A stretch of 64,000 nucleotides of DNA from Paenarthrobacter nitroguajacolicus (GCF_029952445.1 NZ_JAQPPK010000017.1:51423-115422), one strand, 5' to 3'. Shown: positions 36,514-45,470, numbered from the stretch's first letter. Notes: generated from the letters alone by a model not told the origin. Program-made: numbers and translations.

Positions 36514-37752
36514 TCAGGGTCGCCCGGGCCATTCCCTGCCCGCCCAGGGATCATAGTCCGCGATGAGCTCCTCCTGTACTGGCCGTCCACGCTCCGGAAC
36601 ATGCTGCAGGTTGACCCTGACCCGGTACCAGAGGGAGCTGGATCCCCGCATCCCATCCACCAGGATGTCAGCCGGATGCAGGTTCGAAACGACGTCCGGG
36701 TGGTTGCCTTTCCATTCCTCCAACGCAGCCATTGCCTCGGGCTTGGTCTTGGTCCGCGCTATCTCGATAAGGGGCATCGTTGAGGTCCGCCGACCAGAGC
36801 CGTCACCGGAACGTGGCGCCTTTTCAGCCGGACCGAGTTCCGCGGCCAAAGCGAGCAGTTGGTCGAGCGAACCAACCTCGTTATCGATACCGGCATGCGG
36901 GTCACCGTAGGCCGCGAACCGCTCGGGCACAGTAAGAACAGTGAACTGCTCCGGTCGGACGGAGCGGACGTCATCCCAGCCAAGAGGCATTGAGACGCGG
37001 GCGTCGGGCCGCGAACGAACGGAGTAGGCGGAAGCTACGGTCCGGTCCTTGGCATTTTGGTTGAAGTCGACGAAAACGCTCTCGCCGCGTTCTTCCTTCC
37101 ACCACCTGGCAGTTGCGAGGCCTGGCGCCCTGTTCTCCACTTCCCGGGCAAGAGTCTCGGCTGCCAAGCGCACATCGCGGAAGGACCATCGAGGATCGAT
37201 CCGCACCAGGATGTGCAGACCCCGGGAGCCGCTGGTCTTCGGCCAGCCCACAAGGCCGACGTCGCCCAGCACCTCGCGAGCCACATAGGCAGTGTCCACA
37301 ATCTGTGACCAATCGACGCCCGGCATGGGGTCAAGGTCCACGCGCAGTTCGTCCGGGTGGTCCAGGTCCTCGGCCCTTACCGGGTGCGGGTTGAGGTCCA
37401 GGCAGCCAAGATTGACCACCCAAGCCAAACCTGCGGCATCGCGGATCACGGTCTCTTCTGCGGAGGTCCCTGACGAATAATGCAGCGTAGCTGTGTGGAT
37501 GAAGTCCGGATGGTTCTCCGGCACACGCTTCTGGAAGAACGGCTCAGCGTCGATGCCCTTCGGGAAGCGCTTGAGCACCATGGGCCTGCCGCCGGCGCCG
37601 CGAAGTGCGCCCTCGGAGACGGCCAGATAGTACTTGACCAAATCGAGCTTGGATATCCCGGGCTCTGGAAAGATCACCTTGTCCGGATTGGAGATGCGGA
37701 CTTCGGTGCCGCCTATGTCCAGGATCTCCGCCGGTGTCTTGGAGGGGCTCAT
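36514..37752 (-). CDS. ligD: LigD-type DNA polymerase/primase domain (stand-alone)
   Basis: 412 residues. It starts with GGTEVRISNPDKVIFPE and includes FFQKRVPENHPDF and RVDLDPMPG, where the two Asp of DLDP bind metal in the LigD archaeo-eukaryotic primase fold, then PKTSGSRGLHILVRI and SMPLGWDDV. In bacteria it fills gaps with ribo- or deoxyribonucleotides in non-homologous end joining. Here no ligase or phosphoesterase domain is fused and no ku gene is adjacent, so this is a split LigD. Residues about 300-412 are a C-terminal region of unclear role. Confidence 0.9.
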   Translation of the reverse strand: MSPSKTPAEILDIGGTEVRISNPDKVIFPEPGISKLDLVKYYLAVSEGALRGAGGRPMVLKRFPKGIDAEPFFQKRVPENHPDFIHTATLHYSSGTSAEETVIRDAAGLAWVVNLGCLDLNPHPVRAEDLDHPDELRVDLDPMPGVDWSQIVDTAYVAREVLGDVGLVGWPKTSGSRGLHILVRIDPRWSFRDVRLAAETLAREVENRAPGLATARWWKEERGESVFVDFNQNAKDRTVASAYSVRSRPDARVSMPLGWDDVRSVRPEQFTVLTVPERFAAYGDPHAGIDNEVGSLDQLLALAAELGPAEKAPRSGDGSGRRTSTMPLIEIARTKTKPEAMAALEEWKGNHPDVVSNLHPADILVDGMRGSSSLWYRVRVNLQHVPERGRPVQEELIADYDPWAGREWPGRP

Positions 37753-37904
37753 GCGGTCACGCTAGCAATGAACACCGGATCCAACCAGAGCACGCGAAGG
37801 AAAATTGAAACCCCGGGTGCCTGCCGTGTTCGAACAAATTCCCGACTGGCTTAAAAAACATAAGTAGGTATGGTGTTGGCATAGGCATAAATAGGGAGAT
37901 GACA

Positions 37905-38039
37905 ATGTCGGGTAAATCACCCAATGGTGCGAAATCAAAAAAATCGGGCAAGACCATCCTGGAAAAACGCGCCGAAAAGCGGGCAAAGGCTGAAACAAGC
38001 GACAACCTCTTTTCAAAGCCCAGGAAAAACCAAAGATAA
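37905..38039 (+). CDS. Small basic hypothetical protein (44 aa)
   Basis: 44 residues, rich in Lys/Arg/Ser (KSPNGAKSKKSGKTILEK, then KRAEKRAKAETSDNLF), too short for routine ORF calling. The start is ATG 37905, because GGGAG at 37894-37898 leaves 6 nt; ATG 37899 is too close. A strong terminator lies right after the stop, so it looks like an independent small transcription unit. The composition suggests a nucleic-acid- or ribosome-associated peptide, which is an inference. A half site TAAG-TAGG is 44 nt upstream. Confidence 0.65.
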   Translation: MSGKSPNGAKSKKSGKTILEKRAEKRAKAETSDNLFSKPRKNQR

Positions 38040-38046
38040 CCCGTGG

Positions 38047-38072
38047 TGGCCCCCACGGCGTTGTGGGGGCCA
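38047..38072 (+). terminator. Rho-independent-like hairpin
   Basis: Perfect 10-bp stem TGGCCCCCAC (38047-38056) and GTGGGGGCCA (38063-38072) with loop GGCGTT, 7 nt past the stop codon of the 44-aa gene. No U-run follows. Confidence 0.75.
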
Positions 38073-38439
38073 GGGCCGCTCGCCGGAAGGGGAGATGCCC
38101 CGCTGCGTCCTGTTAGCGGACCCACGAGTGCCCGGTGCGGAATTCACGGTTGCAGAAATGGGAATCAGTCGATGCCGAAAACAATTACCTCCTTAATTGT
38201 GCTCGCCTTTGGCTCAGTGAAATCTTCCGAATGGAGGAATGTGGGCAATCGCCGTCGATTCGTCATTATTGGTGGAAGGAAATGTAGAAGCGGTCTTCGG
38301 CCAGGACGGCATGTCCTTCTCAACGACCAAGCCAGGCACAAATACGGCGCAAGCGCTTCGTGCTCCCAGGCGTTGAGGAGGCGGGACGACTATATTGGCC
38401 ATGTCAGCCCACCACCACACTTGAGGGAGCCTGCACAGA
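38073..38439. other. Intergenic region with no supported gene
   Basis: After the terminator there is about 370 nt up to poxB. An open frame beginning near 38173 (ATG CCG AAA ...) runs on into poxB out of frame; it has no ribosome site and no family resemblance and is treated as chance. The last part (TTGAGGGAGCCTGCACAG) is the poxB ribosome-binding site. Confidence 0.5.
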
Positions 38440-40188
38440 ATGGCCAAGGAACTTGCCACCCAACTGATCGAACAACTCCAGGCTGCCGGCGTGCAGCGGA
38501 TCTATGGAATCGTGGGCGACAGCCTCAACCCCATCGTTGACGCTGTCCGTCAGACCGGAGGGTCGAAAAACGGCGGCATCGACTGGATACATGTCCGCCA
38601 CGAGGAGGCCGCTGCGTTTGCCGCAGCCGCTGAAGCACAGTTGACGGGAAAGCTGGCCGTTTGCGCAGGGTCGTGCGGCCCGGGCAACCTGCACCTCATC
38701 AATGGCTTGTACGATGCCAACCGGACCGGCGCTCCGGTATTGGCCATCGCTTCGCATATCCCCAGCAGGCAGATCGGCAGTGGCTTTTTCCAGGAGACCC
38801 ACCCCGACCGGCTTTTCAACGAATGCTCGGTCTACTCCGAACTCATCAGTACCGCTGAGCAGGCACCCCGGGTCATGCACAGCGCCATCCAGAATGCCGT
38901 GGGCCTTGGGGGAGTCGCCGTCGTCACGCTTCCCGGCGACATTGCCGATCTTGAGGCAGCGGCACCCACACCGCTTCCGGCAACGTTCCGGCCCGCCAGT
39001 TTGGTGCCGGACCACGCGAGCGTCCGCGAACTGGCGGATGCCATTAACGACGCCGGCAAGGTCGCCATTTTTGCCGGCGCTGGCGTTGCGGGTGCCCACG
39101 ATGAACTGATCTCGCTGGCCGAGCTGGTCAATGCCCCCATTGGCCACTCGCTGCGGGGCAAGGACTTTGTCCAATATGAGAATCCCTTCGATATCGGCAT
39201 GACGGGCCTGCTCGGTTACGGGGCCGCGGCGGAGGGCATCGAGGACGCGGATTTGCTGATCCTCCTCGGCACCGATTTCCCTTATGACCAGTTCCTCCCC
39301 GATACCCGAACCGCCCAAGTAGACCGGGCCGCGCAGCGGCTGGGGCGCCGCACCGACGTCGACATTGCCGTCCATGGGGACGTGCTGCCCACCTTGACCG
39401 CCCTGTTGCCGCTGGTGCAGCCAAAGAAGAGCCGCCGCTTCCTGGACCAGATGCTGAAGAAGCATGATCGCCTGATGAACAAGGCTGTGGGTGCCTATAC
39501 CCGCAAAGTGGAGAAGAAGCAGCCCATCCACCCGGAATATGCCGCATCACTGCTGGACCAGGTGGCGGCCGAAGACGCCATCTTCACCGCAGATACCGGC
39601 ATGTGCAACGTGTGGACTGCCCGTTACATCAACCCTTTGGGCACCCGGCGCCTGATCGGTTCGTACCTCCACGGGTCCATGGCCAATGCACTCCCGCACG
39701 CGATAGGCGCCCAAGTGGCCTATCCGGGACGGCAGGTGGTGTCGGTCTCGGGAGACGGCGGACTCTCCATGCTGCTCGGCGAACTCATTACCGTGGCCGC
39801 GCACCAGTTGCCTGTGAAGGTAGTGGTGTTCAACAACTCCACCTTGGGCATGGTGAAGCTTGAAATGCTGGTGGACGGACTGCCTGACTTCGGCGTGGAC
39901 GTGCCCGACGCCAATTACGCGGCCGTTGCCCAGGCCTTGGGCTTCCATGCCGTGCGGGTTACGGACCCAGCTGATATCGAGGCAGCCTACCGGACGGCCT
40001 TCGCCCATCCCGGCCCGGCGCTGGTGGAGCTCATCACGGACCCCAACGCGCTGTCCATCCCGCCGAAGATTTCGGGATCGCAGGTCATCGGTTTCGCCAC
40101 TGCCATGTCCAAGGTGGTCCTGAACCGTGGTGCCGGAGAAGCTGTCAGCATGGCACGCAGCAACCTGCGGAACATCCCGCGTCGGTAG
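38440..40188 (+). CDS. poxB: Pyruvate dehydrogenase (quinone)/pyruvate oxidase
   Basis: 582 residues, full-length PoxB. N-terminal YGIVGDSLNPIVDAVR with HEEAAAFAAAAEA holds the catalytic Glu; GSCGPGNLHLINGLYDANR, then FAD-domain part SHIPSRQIGSGFFQETHP, and TPP motif VSGDGGLSMLLGELITVAA with FNNSTLGMVKLE. It oxidises pyruvate to acetate and CO2, reducing quinone. GAGGGAG just upstream of ATG 38440 supports the start. Convergent uvrA-like gene begins 2 nt past its stop. Confidence 0.95.
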   Translation: MAKELATQLIEQLQAAGVQRIYGIVGDSLNPIVDAVRQTGGSKNGGIDWIHVRHEEAAAFAAAAEAQLTGKLAVCAGSCGPGNLHLINGLYDANRTGAPVLAIASHIPSRQIGSGFFQETHPDRLFNECSVYSELISTAEQAPRVMHSAIQNAVGLGGVAVVTLPGDIADLEAAAPTPLPATFRPASLVPDHASVRELADAINDAGKVAIFAGAGVAGAHDELISLAELVNAPIGHSLRGKDFVQYENPFDIGMTGLLGYGAAAEGIEDADLLILLGTDFPYDQFLPDTRTAQVDRAAQRLGRRTDVDIAVHGDVLPTLTALLPLVQPKKSRRFLDQMLKKHDRLMNKAVGAYTRKVEKKQPIHPEYAASLLDQVAAEDAIFTADTGMCNVWTARYINPLGTRRLIGSYLHGSMANALPHAIGAQVAYPGRQVVSVSGDGGLSMLLGELITVAAHQLPVKVVVFNNSTLGMVKLEMLVDGLPDFGVDVPDANYAAVAQALGFHAVRVTDPADIEAAYRTAFAHPGPALVELITDPNALSIPPKISGSQVIGFATAMSKVVLNRGAGEAVSMARSNLRNIPRR

Positions 40189-40189
40189 G

Positions 40190-42706
40190 TTACCGCTCCA
40201 GGGCCTCCGCGAGGTACGGGGACGTTCGGCTTTCCGTGGAACGCGCGACGACGGCCGGCGGCCCCTCGGCCATGACCGCACCGCCGGCGTCGCCGCCTCC
40301 GGGGCCGAGGTCGATCACCCAGTCCGCTCCCGCTACCACTCCCATGTCATGTTCAACCACCACCACGGTGTTTCCGGCATCGACCAGCCTTTGCAGCTGA
40401 GCCATCAGGAGCTGGACATCGGCGGGGTGCAAGCCGGTGGTGGGTTCGTCCAAGAGGTACAGGGTGTGGCCACGCTGGAGGCGTTGCAGTTCGGTGGCGA
40501 GCTTGATGCGTTGTGCTTCGCCGCCGGACAGCTCGGTTGCGGGCTGGCCCAGCCGGAGGTAACCCAAGCCGACCTCCCGCAGGGTTTGGAGGCTCCGGGA
40601 AACAGAGGGCAGATCCGCCAGGAAATCGGACGCGGCATTCACGGTCATGCCCAGGACATCGGCGATGTTCTGCCCACGGTAGGTGACCTCCAGTGTTTCG
40701 GGGTTGAAGCGGGAGCCGTTGCACTCCGGGCACGGTCCGTAACTTCCGGGCAGGAACAGCAGTTCCACCGCCACGAACCCTTCTCCCTGGCAGGTTTCGC
40801 AACGTCCTCCAGCAACGTTGAAGGAAAACCGCCCTGCTCCGAAGCCCCGGGACCGGGCGCCGTCCGTGGCCGCGAATTCCTTGCGGACTCCGTCAAAGAG
40901 CCCGGTGTAGGTGGCAAGGTTCGACCGCGGTGTCCGGCCGATGGGTTTTTGATCAACCTGCACCAGCCGGTCGAGCTCGTGGCGCCCGGCTCCCGCCACA
41001 TCTGCGAGGACCCGGCTGACCAAGGTGGACTTGCCCGAACCTGACACCCCCGTCACCGCCGTCAACACTCCCAAAGGGAAATCCACGTCAAGATCGCGCA
41101 GATTGTGGCGGTTGATGTTCCGAAGCTTCAACCAGCTCTTGGCTTTCCTCGGGCCGGCAGGGGTTGCTCCAGTCCCGGTGGCGCGTGAATCGGCGTCGGG
41201 CGTTTCATCAGTACCGCCGGTGTTGCCATGGCCGCCCGGGAAAAGGAAAGGCCGCGTGACGGAATCCTCCACAGACGCCAGTCCCTGAACGGGGCCACTG
41301 TAGAGAATCCCACCGCCACCCTCGCCGGCATGGGGACCTACGTCCACCAGCCAGTCGGCGGCGCGAACGAAATCCATGTTGTGCTCCACCACGAACACTG
41401 AGTTGCCGGAGCGCTTCAGGGTGTCCAATACGTCCAGGAGAGGCTCTGCGTCGGCAGGATGAAGGCCCGCAGAAGGCTCATCCAGTACGTAGATGACGCC
41501 AAACAGGCCGGAGCGCAGCTGGGTAGCGATGCGGAGGCGCTGCATTTCACCGGGCGAAAGGGTGGGCGTTGGTCGGCCGAGGGCCAGGTAGCCCAGCCCA
41601 AGGTCCAGCAGTACGGTGATGCGGCCCAGCAGATCCCTCGTGATGGCGATTGCCACCTCATTGGCTTCGCCCGAGGTCTGTGTGCGTGAGGCCGTGCTTG
41701 CCGCCGCCAGCTCCGCCGTGGGGCGGATAAGAGCGGCGAGTTCCGTCATGGGCAATTCATTGAATTCGGCTATTGTCTTCCCCGCGAAGGTCACCGCCAG
41801 GGCCTCAGGTCGAAGGCCGCTGCCCCCACACACAATGCACGGCCCGGTTTCCATGAAGCGAAGCACACGATCGCGCATGGTGCTGCTCTTGGAATCCGCC
41901 AGGGTGTGGAGGACGTAGCTTCTGGCGCTCCAGAACCGGCCTTTGTACGGTTTGGCCACGCGGTCCCGTTGGGGCGTCACTTCCACCACTGGTTGTTCGT
42001 CGGTGAAAAGGATCCAGTCGCGTTCCTTTTTGGGAAGCTTCTTCCACGGTGTATCTACGTCGTATCCCAGGTGGGTGAGGATATCGCGGAGATTCTTGCC
42101 TTGCCACGCTCCGGGCCACGCCGCAACAGCACCCTCCCGAATGGTCAAGGACGGGTCGGGGACCAGGGAGCTTTCGGTCACCGTATGAGCCACTCCCAGA
42201 CCGTGGCACACCGGGCACGCGCCGGCGGCGGTGTTCGGCGAGAAGGCGTCGGAGTCGAGTTGGCTGGCTCCTTCCGGGTACTTACCTGCCCGCGAAAAGA
42301 GCATCCGCAGGGAGTTGGACAATGTGGTGAGGGTTCCCACGCTGGAGCGGGCAGTGGCGGTTCCCCGGCGTTGTTGAAGGGCGACGGCGGGAGGCAACCC
42401 GGTGATGGACTCCACCTTCGGGTTGTGGCCCTGTTGGATGAGGCGCCGGGCATATGGTGCGACGGATTCGAAGTAGCGGCGTTGCGCCTCCGCGAAGATG
42501 GTGCCGAATGCGAGGGAGGATTTTCCGGAGCCGGAGACTCCCGTGAAGGCGACGATGGCATCGCGTGGGACGTCGACGTCGACATTGCGGAGGTTGTTCT
42601 CCCGGGCCCCACGGACTTTGACAAGGCCGTCATCGAGGTCGGCAGGCTGGTTGAATTCGGGTGGGTTGGGGATGGTCGGTTCGGGAATCGTCAGCTTACT
42701 GTCCAT
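40190..42706 (-). CDS. uvrA2: Class II UvrA-like excinuclease subunit
   Basis: 838 residues, shorter than UvrA (about 940-970). Two ABC ATPase modules: Walker A GVSGSGKSSLAFGTIFAEAQ near the N terminus and GVSGSGKSTLVSRVLADV in the second half, and ABC signatures LSPGEMQR and LSGGEAQR; zinc-knuckle CPVCHGLG, CIVCGGSG and CETCQGEG/CPECNGSR. The UvrB-interaction insert of class I UvrA appears absent. UvrA2 proteins contribute to drug or DNA-damage tolerance. No ribosome site precedes ATG 42706, but TAGAGT about 7 nt upstream resembles a -10 box, so a leaderless start is likely. Confidence 0.9.
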   Translation of the reverse strand: MDSKLTIPEPTIPNPPEFNQPADLDDGLVKVRGARENNLRNVDVDVPRDAIVAFTGVSGSGKSSLAFGTIFAEAQRRYFESVAPYARRLIQQGHNPKVESITGLPPAVALQQRRGTATARSSVGTLTTLSNSLRMLFSRAGKYPEGASQLDSDAFSPNTAAGACPVCHGLGVAHTVTESSLVPDPSLTIREGAVAAWPGAWQGKNLRDILTHLGYDVDTPWKKLPKKERDWILFTDEQPVVEVTPQRDRVAKPYKGRFWSARSYVLHTLADSKSSTMRDRVLRFMETGPCIVCGGSGLRPEALAVTFAGKTIAEFNELPMTELAALIRPTAELAAASTASRTQTSGEANEVAIAITRDLLGRITVLLDLGLGYLALGRPTPTLSPGEMQRLRIATQLRSGLFGVIYVLDEPSAGLHPADAEPLLDVLDTLKRSGNSVFVVEHNMDFVRAADWLVDVGPHAGEGGGGILYSGPVQGLASVEDSVTRPFLFPGGHGNTGGTDETPDADSRATGTGATPAGPRKAKSWLKLRNINRHNLRDLDVDFPLGVLTAVTGVSGSGKSTLVSRVLADVAGAGRHELDRLVQVDQKPIGRTPRSNLATYTGLFDGVRKEFAATDGARSRGFGAGRFSFNVAGGRCETCQGEGFVAVELLFLPGSYGPCPECNGSRFNPETLEVTYRGQNIADVLGMTVNAASDFLADLPSVSRSLQTLREVGLGYLRLGQPATELSGGEAQRIKLATELQRLQRGHTLYLLDEPTTGLHPADVQLLMAQLQRLVDAGNTVVVVEHDMGVVAGADWVIDLGPGGGDAGGAVMAEGPPAVVARSTESRTSPYLAEALER

Positions 42707-42802
42707 TACTACGACTCTATCGGCCTTCGGCACGTGCCTCTCCATCGGCCTTCTGCACGTGCCCACTCCGAGGCAACTGCGGGCAGGCCATGGCGTCTGC
42801 GC

Positions 42803-43207
42803 CTAGCCGCGTTCGACAGCGGCTATCGCGCTGATCTCGACCAAGGCGCCAGGTACGCCCAGCCCCGCAACGAAAGCTGCCGTAACCAAAGGCGGCTCAT
42901 CCGCGGCGAGCTTGGACGCGATTGCCCCGTAGCCGGCCGCGAGGTCTGCGCCGTCGACAAACAGGACGTTCCACTGGATCACGTCTCCCAGGCCTGCACC
43001 TGCGGCCTTTAAGGCTGTTTCCGCGTTGTCCAACGCACGCGCGGACTGGACGGCGGCGTCGCCCATTCCGACCAGCTTCCCGCTTGCGTCCACGGCGTTC
43101 TGGCCACCGACGTAAATGGTTGTTGCGCCCGGTGGAACTACGGCGACATGACTGAACGCCGGGCTTCTGACGAGACCTTCAGGACGGATGCGTTGTATAG
43201 GTGACAT
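42803..43207 (-). CDS. Rid-family (YjgF/TdcF) protein
   Basis: 134 residues. IYVGGQNAVDASGKLVGMGD, ALKAAGAGLGDVIQWNVLFVDG and ALVEISAIAAV match the Rid/YjgF fold, which forms trimers with inter-subunit pockets. The catalytic Arg of RidA (in the segment before VEIEAIA) appears replaced by Gly (VAGLGVPGALVEI), so imine deaminase activity is doubtful; it may belong to a non-deaminating Rid group. ATG 43207 begins the family core; upstream residues lack conservation. Confidence 0.85.
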   Translation of the reverse strand: MSPIQRIRPEGLVRSPAFSHVAVVPPGATTIYVGGQNAVDASGKLVGMGDAAVQSARALDNAETALKAAGAGLGDVIQWNVLFVDGADLAAGYGAIASKLAADEPPLVTAAFVAGLGVPGALVEISAIAAVERG

Positions 43208-43255
43208 GAAGGTATGGTCCCACCGCAAGCAGTTCGCCAACAGTGGGGGCAGGCG

Positions 43256-43675
43256 TTACTCGGCGGCAGGTCGACGTCGTTGTTGCTTGGTTGCTGAGCG
43301 CTGTTCCTTGGCGACGCGGTGGCGACGCGCCGAACCGCGGGTGGGCTTGGAGGCGCGGCGTATGGTTTCGGGCACCAGAGCCGCCGCGATGAGGCTGGCG
43401 AGTTTGGCAAGGGCAAGCTCCCGGTTCCGCAGCTGCGACCGCTCCTCCGAGGCCGTGACGCTCAGCGCACCCCCAACAAGCCGCCTTCCCAGGCGCTCGA
43501 GCAAGAGTTTCCGCTGCTCCTCGGTCAACGAGGTGGAGGCCGCGACGTTCCACGTCAGTTCGGCCCTGCTGTCGGTGGTGTTCACATGCTGTCCCCCCGG
43601 TCCCGACGAACGGGAGAATCTCCAGCTGAGTTCCGCCGCCGGAATTTTCAGCGAGGGCGGGATTTCCAAGTCCAT
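43256..43675 (-). CDS. arfB: Alternative ribosome-rescue factor (peptidyl-tRNA hydrolase ArfB/YaeJ)
   Basis: 139 residues. The release-factor-like GGQ is at 27-29 (SSGPGGQHVN), inside IPAAELSWRFSRSSGPGGQHVNTTDS, and the C terminus is basic (KEQRSATKQQRRRP), the tail that enters the empty mRNA channel. It hydrolyses peptidyl-tRNA on stalled ribosomes. ATG 43675 gives the family start (MDLEIPPSLKIPAAEL). Confidence 0.93.
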   Translation of the reverse strand: MDLEIPPSLKIPAAELSWRFSRSSGPGGQHVNTTDSRAELTWNVAASTSLTEEQRKLLLERLGRRLVGGALSVTASEERSQLRNRELALAKLASLIAAALVPETIRRASKPTRGSARRHRVAKEQRSATKQQRRRPAAE

Positions 43676-43778
43676 GGAACAAGCCTCGCACGGACTGGTC
43701 CGCCGGGGCTTCCACGGATGCATGTCTGTACGCGACGCCGGGTGCCCAACATCCGCCCGACACAATTAGGATCAAGTC

Positions 43779-44174
43779 ATGGCCGGACCCCTGGAAATTC
43801 TTGGCCCCATCCTGGAAATGATGACCTGGGTGGGGTTCGTCCCGGGCGTGCCGTTATTGGTCTGGGCCTGGTTCATTGCCAGGCGCAGGTGCGTATGGGT
43901 CACAGCTGTTGGTGAGCAGTTCGCGGCCGGCGGCTTCCTTGGGCTTCGCTGGGTGGACCAGGATCAGGAGGAGCGTAAAGTCCTGCTGGACATCGGGGCG
44001 AAGGAAGGCAGCATCGGATCCACAGCGGTGGTGGTCCACTACGATACCTGCCATCCATCGCGGTGCTCCCTTGAGCCTCCCCGCTACGATCACACGGTGT
44101 TGATCCTGGGGTGGATCCTCACCGGCGTGGGGATTCTCAGCACCATCGGGGGACTGGTGCTCACCGCCTTATAG
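43779..44174 (+). CDS. Hypothetical membrane protein
   Basis: 131 residues. Two membrane segments are visible: about residues 9-33 (GPILEMMTWVGFVPGVPLLV) and about 106-130 (VLILGWILTGVGILSTIGGL); the middle is soluble, with DQDQEERKVLLDIGAKEG. I do not recognise the family. Start ATG 43779 is the first in frame. Convergent/tandem position 79 nt before the next gene gives no functional hint. Confidence 0.6.
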   Translation: MAGPLEILGPILEMMTWVGFVPGVPLLVWAWFIARRRCVWVTAVGEQFAAGGFLGLRWVDQDQEERKVLLDIGAKEGSIGSTAVVVHYDTCHPSRCSLEPPRYDHTVLILGWILTGVGILSTIGGLVLTAL

Positions 44175-44253
44175 CACCCTCTTGAACGCCCTATCACTTC
44201 GGGGCTACCATTTGCGCGCCGGCCAACGGGCACGGCCAGACGGGAGGACTGCT

Positions 44254-44868
44254 ATGAGTGAGACCACCGCAACCCTGATGGTGGACCTGATTATTTCACT
44301 GGATGGCTATGCTTCGGCCGACGGCTGGCCAGGTTGGTGGGGACTGGAAGGTCCGGAGTACCTGGCGTGGCTGGGCGAAGAATCCAAGAAGGATGTCACC
44401 ACGCTCATGGGAGCGAACACCTACAGGGTCATGTCCGGCATGTCGGGGCAAGCAGCCGAGGCGGGCTCGGAGTTTTCCAAGGAAGAGGGCGACACCTTGG
44501 AAGGCCTGGCTGCGGTTCCCAAGGTCATCTTCTCCTCGACGCTGAAGGAGCCCCTGGCGTGGCCCAACTCCGAGTTGGTCTCCGGAGACGCGGTGGAAGC
44601 CGTCAGGGAAATGAAGCAGACGCGGACAGGGACGCTGAGTACCTTGGGCAGCTTGAGCCTTTGCCGTTCCCTCCTCTCGGCCGGCCTCGTGGACCGGTAC
44701 CGGCTGGTGGTCTTCCCGGTAATCACCGGAAAGACCGGCAGGGAGCGGATCTATGACGGGTACCCCGACGTCGCCCTGGACATGGTGGAAAGCCGTACCT
44801 TCGATGGCCGCCTTCAGTTGCTTGAATACGTTCCGCGGATTATCGATGCTCCGTTGGGGAGGGGATAG
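44254..44868 (+). CDS. Dihydrofolate reductase-like (RibD C-terminal) protein
   Basis: 204 residues. LMVDLIISLDGYASADGWPG begins the RibD_C/DHFR-like fold, followed by LMGANTYRVMSGMSG, PKVIFSSTLKEPLAWPN and TLGSLSLCRSLLSAGLVDRYR, RLVVFPVITGKTG. These proteins are NADPH-linked reductases with often unknown substrates and are distinct from folate reductase proper. GGGAGGACTGCT before ATG 44254 fixes the start. The 3' end overlaps the convergent gene by 29 nt. Confidence 0.88.
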   Translation: MSETTATLMVDLIISLDGYASADGWPGWWGLEGPEYLAWLGEESKKDVTTLMGANTYRVMSGMSGQAAEAGSEFSKEEGDTLEGLAAVPKVIFSSTLKEPLAWPNSELVSGDAVEAVREMKQTRTGTLSTLGSLSLCRSLLSAGLVDRYRLVVFPVITGKTGRERIYDGYPDVALDMVESRTFDGRLQLLEYVPRIIDAPLGRG

Positions 44869-45322
44869 CCACTGGGTCCTGATGCCAAGCGTCCTGCTTG
44901 CTGAGCCCGTCCTGCTTGCTGAAGAGCGGCGCCAATGATTCGGCATAGTGGTCCATGGTTTCCGGAAAGGTCAGCAGTCGCCGGCCTTCGAGGGAGGATA
45001 TCCCCGGGACGTCGAAACCGTTGGCAGCCGGAAGGCAGAGGAGTGGTTCCGCGGTGATTCCATTGGAGGTCAGGACGGCAATTCCCCACGGGTCACTGGG
45101 ATCGGCTACGGAGATACCGGCGTTGTCGAAGGTGTCACGAAGGACGTAGCGCGTGACGGTTCGCCACGACTGGAGGAACTGCGGCAGCAACTGCTCCACG
45201 AGGTCCTCATCGTTGGCGGTGTAAGCGTCAGCGAGGGCTGCGGATAAGGCATCCCACTCATTGGCGTCCCGGACCATCAGGTGTGCGGCCCGGAGGTGGG
45301 CAATGGTTTCATTCAACATCAT
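44840..45322 (-). CDS. Hypothetical protein
   Basis: 160 residues, soluble, no recognised family. The middle (LLPQFLQSWRTVTRYVLRDT) and LEGRRLLTFPETMDHYAESL suggest an alpha-beta fold, but nothing is diagnostic. The end carries a 14-nt tandem duplicate that gives SKQDGLSKQDAW. GGGGA 5 nt before ATG 45322 supports the start over ATG 45334. The 3' end overlaps the DHFR-like gene. Confidence 0.6.
   Translation of the reverse strand: MMLNETIAHLRAAHLMVRDANEWDALSAALADAYTANDEDLVEQLLPQFLQSWRTVTRYVLRDTFDNAGISVADPSDPWGIAVLTSNGITAEPLLCLPAANGFDVPGISSLEGRRLLTFPETMDHYAESLAPLFSKQDGLSKQDAWHQDPVAIPSPTEHR
44891..44922. repeat. Two copies of a 14-bp direct repeat
   Basis: GTCCTGCTTGCTGA occurs at 44891-44904 and 44909-44922, an 18-bp period. 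It is in frame in the reverse-strand gene and duplicates SKQD. Confidence 0.8.
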
Positions 45323-45470
45323 GGCAGTCCCCAAACTTCCTCGTACGATGTTTGCCCGGAATCGGGCAGGGCTGCCATTGGCAGACCACTCACCAAGAGA
45401 ACGGATGGGACGCAGACATGATTCCCAAAAGAACGTTTTCCTCCCCGTTGCTCACCTTTATACGGCTGCC

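Noticed and set aside
38043..38540. 165-codon frame running from the terminator into poxB
   Set aside because: It starts inside a hairpin, overlaps poxB out of frame and resembles nothing known.
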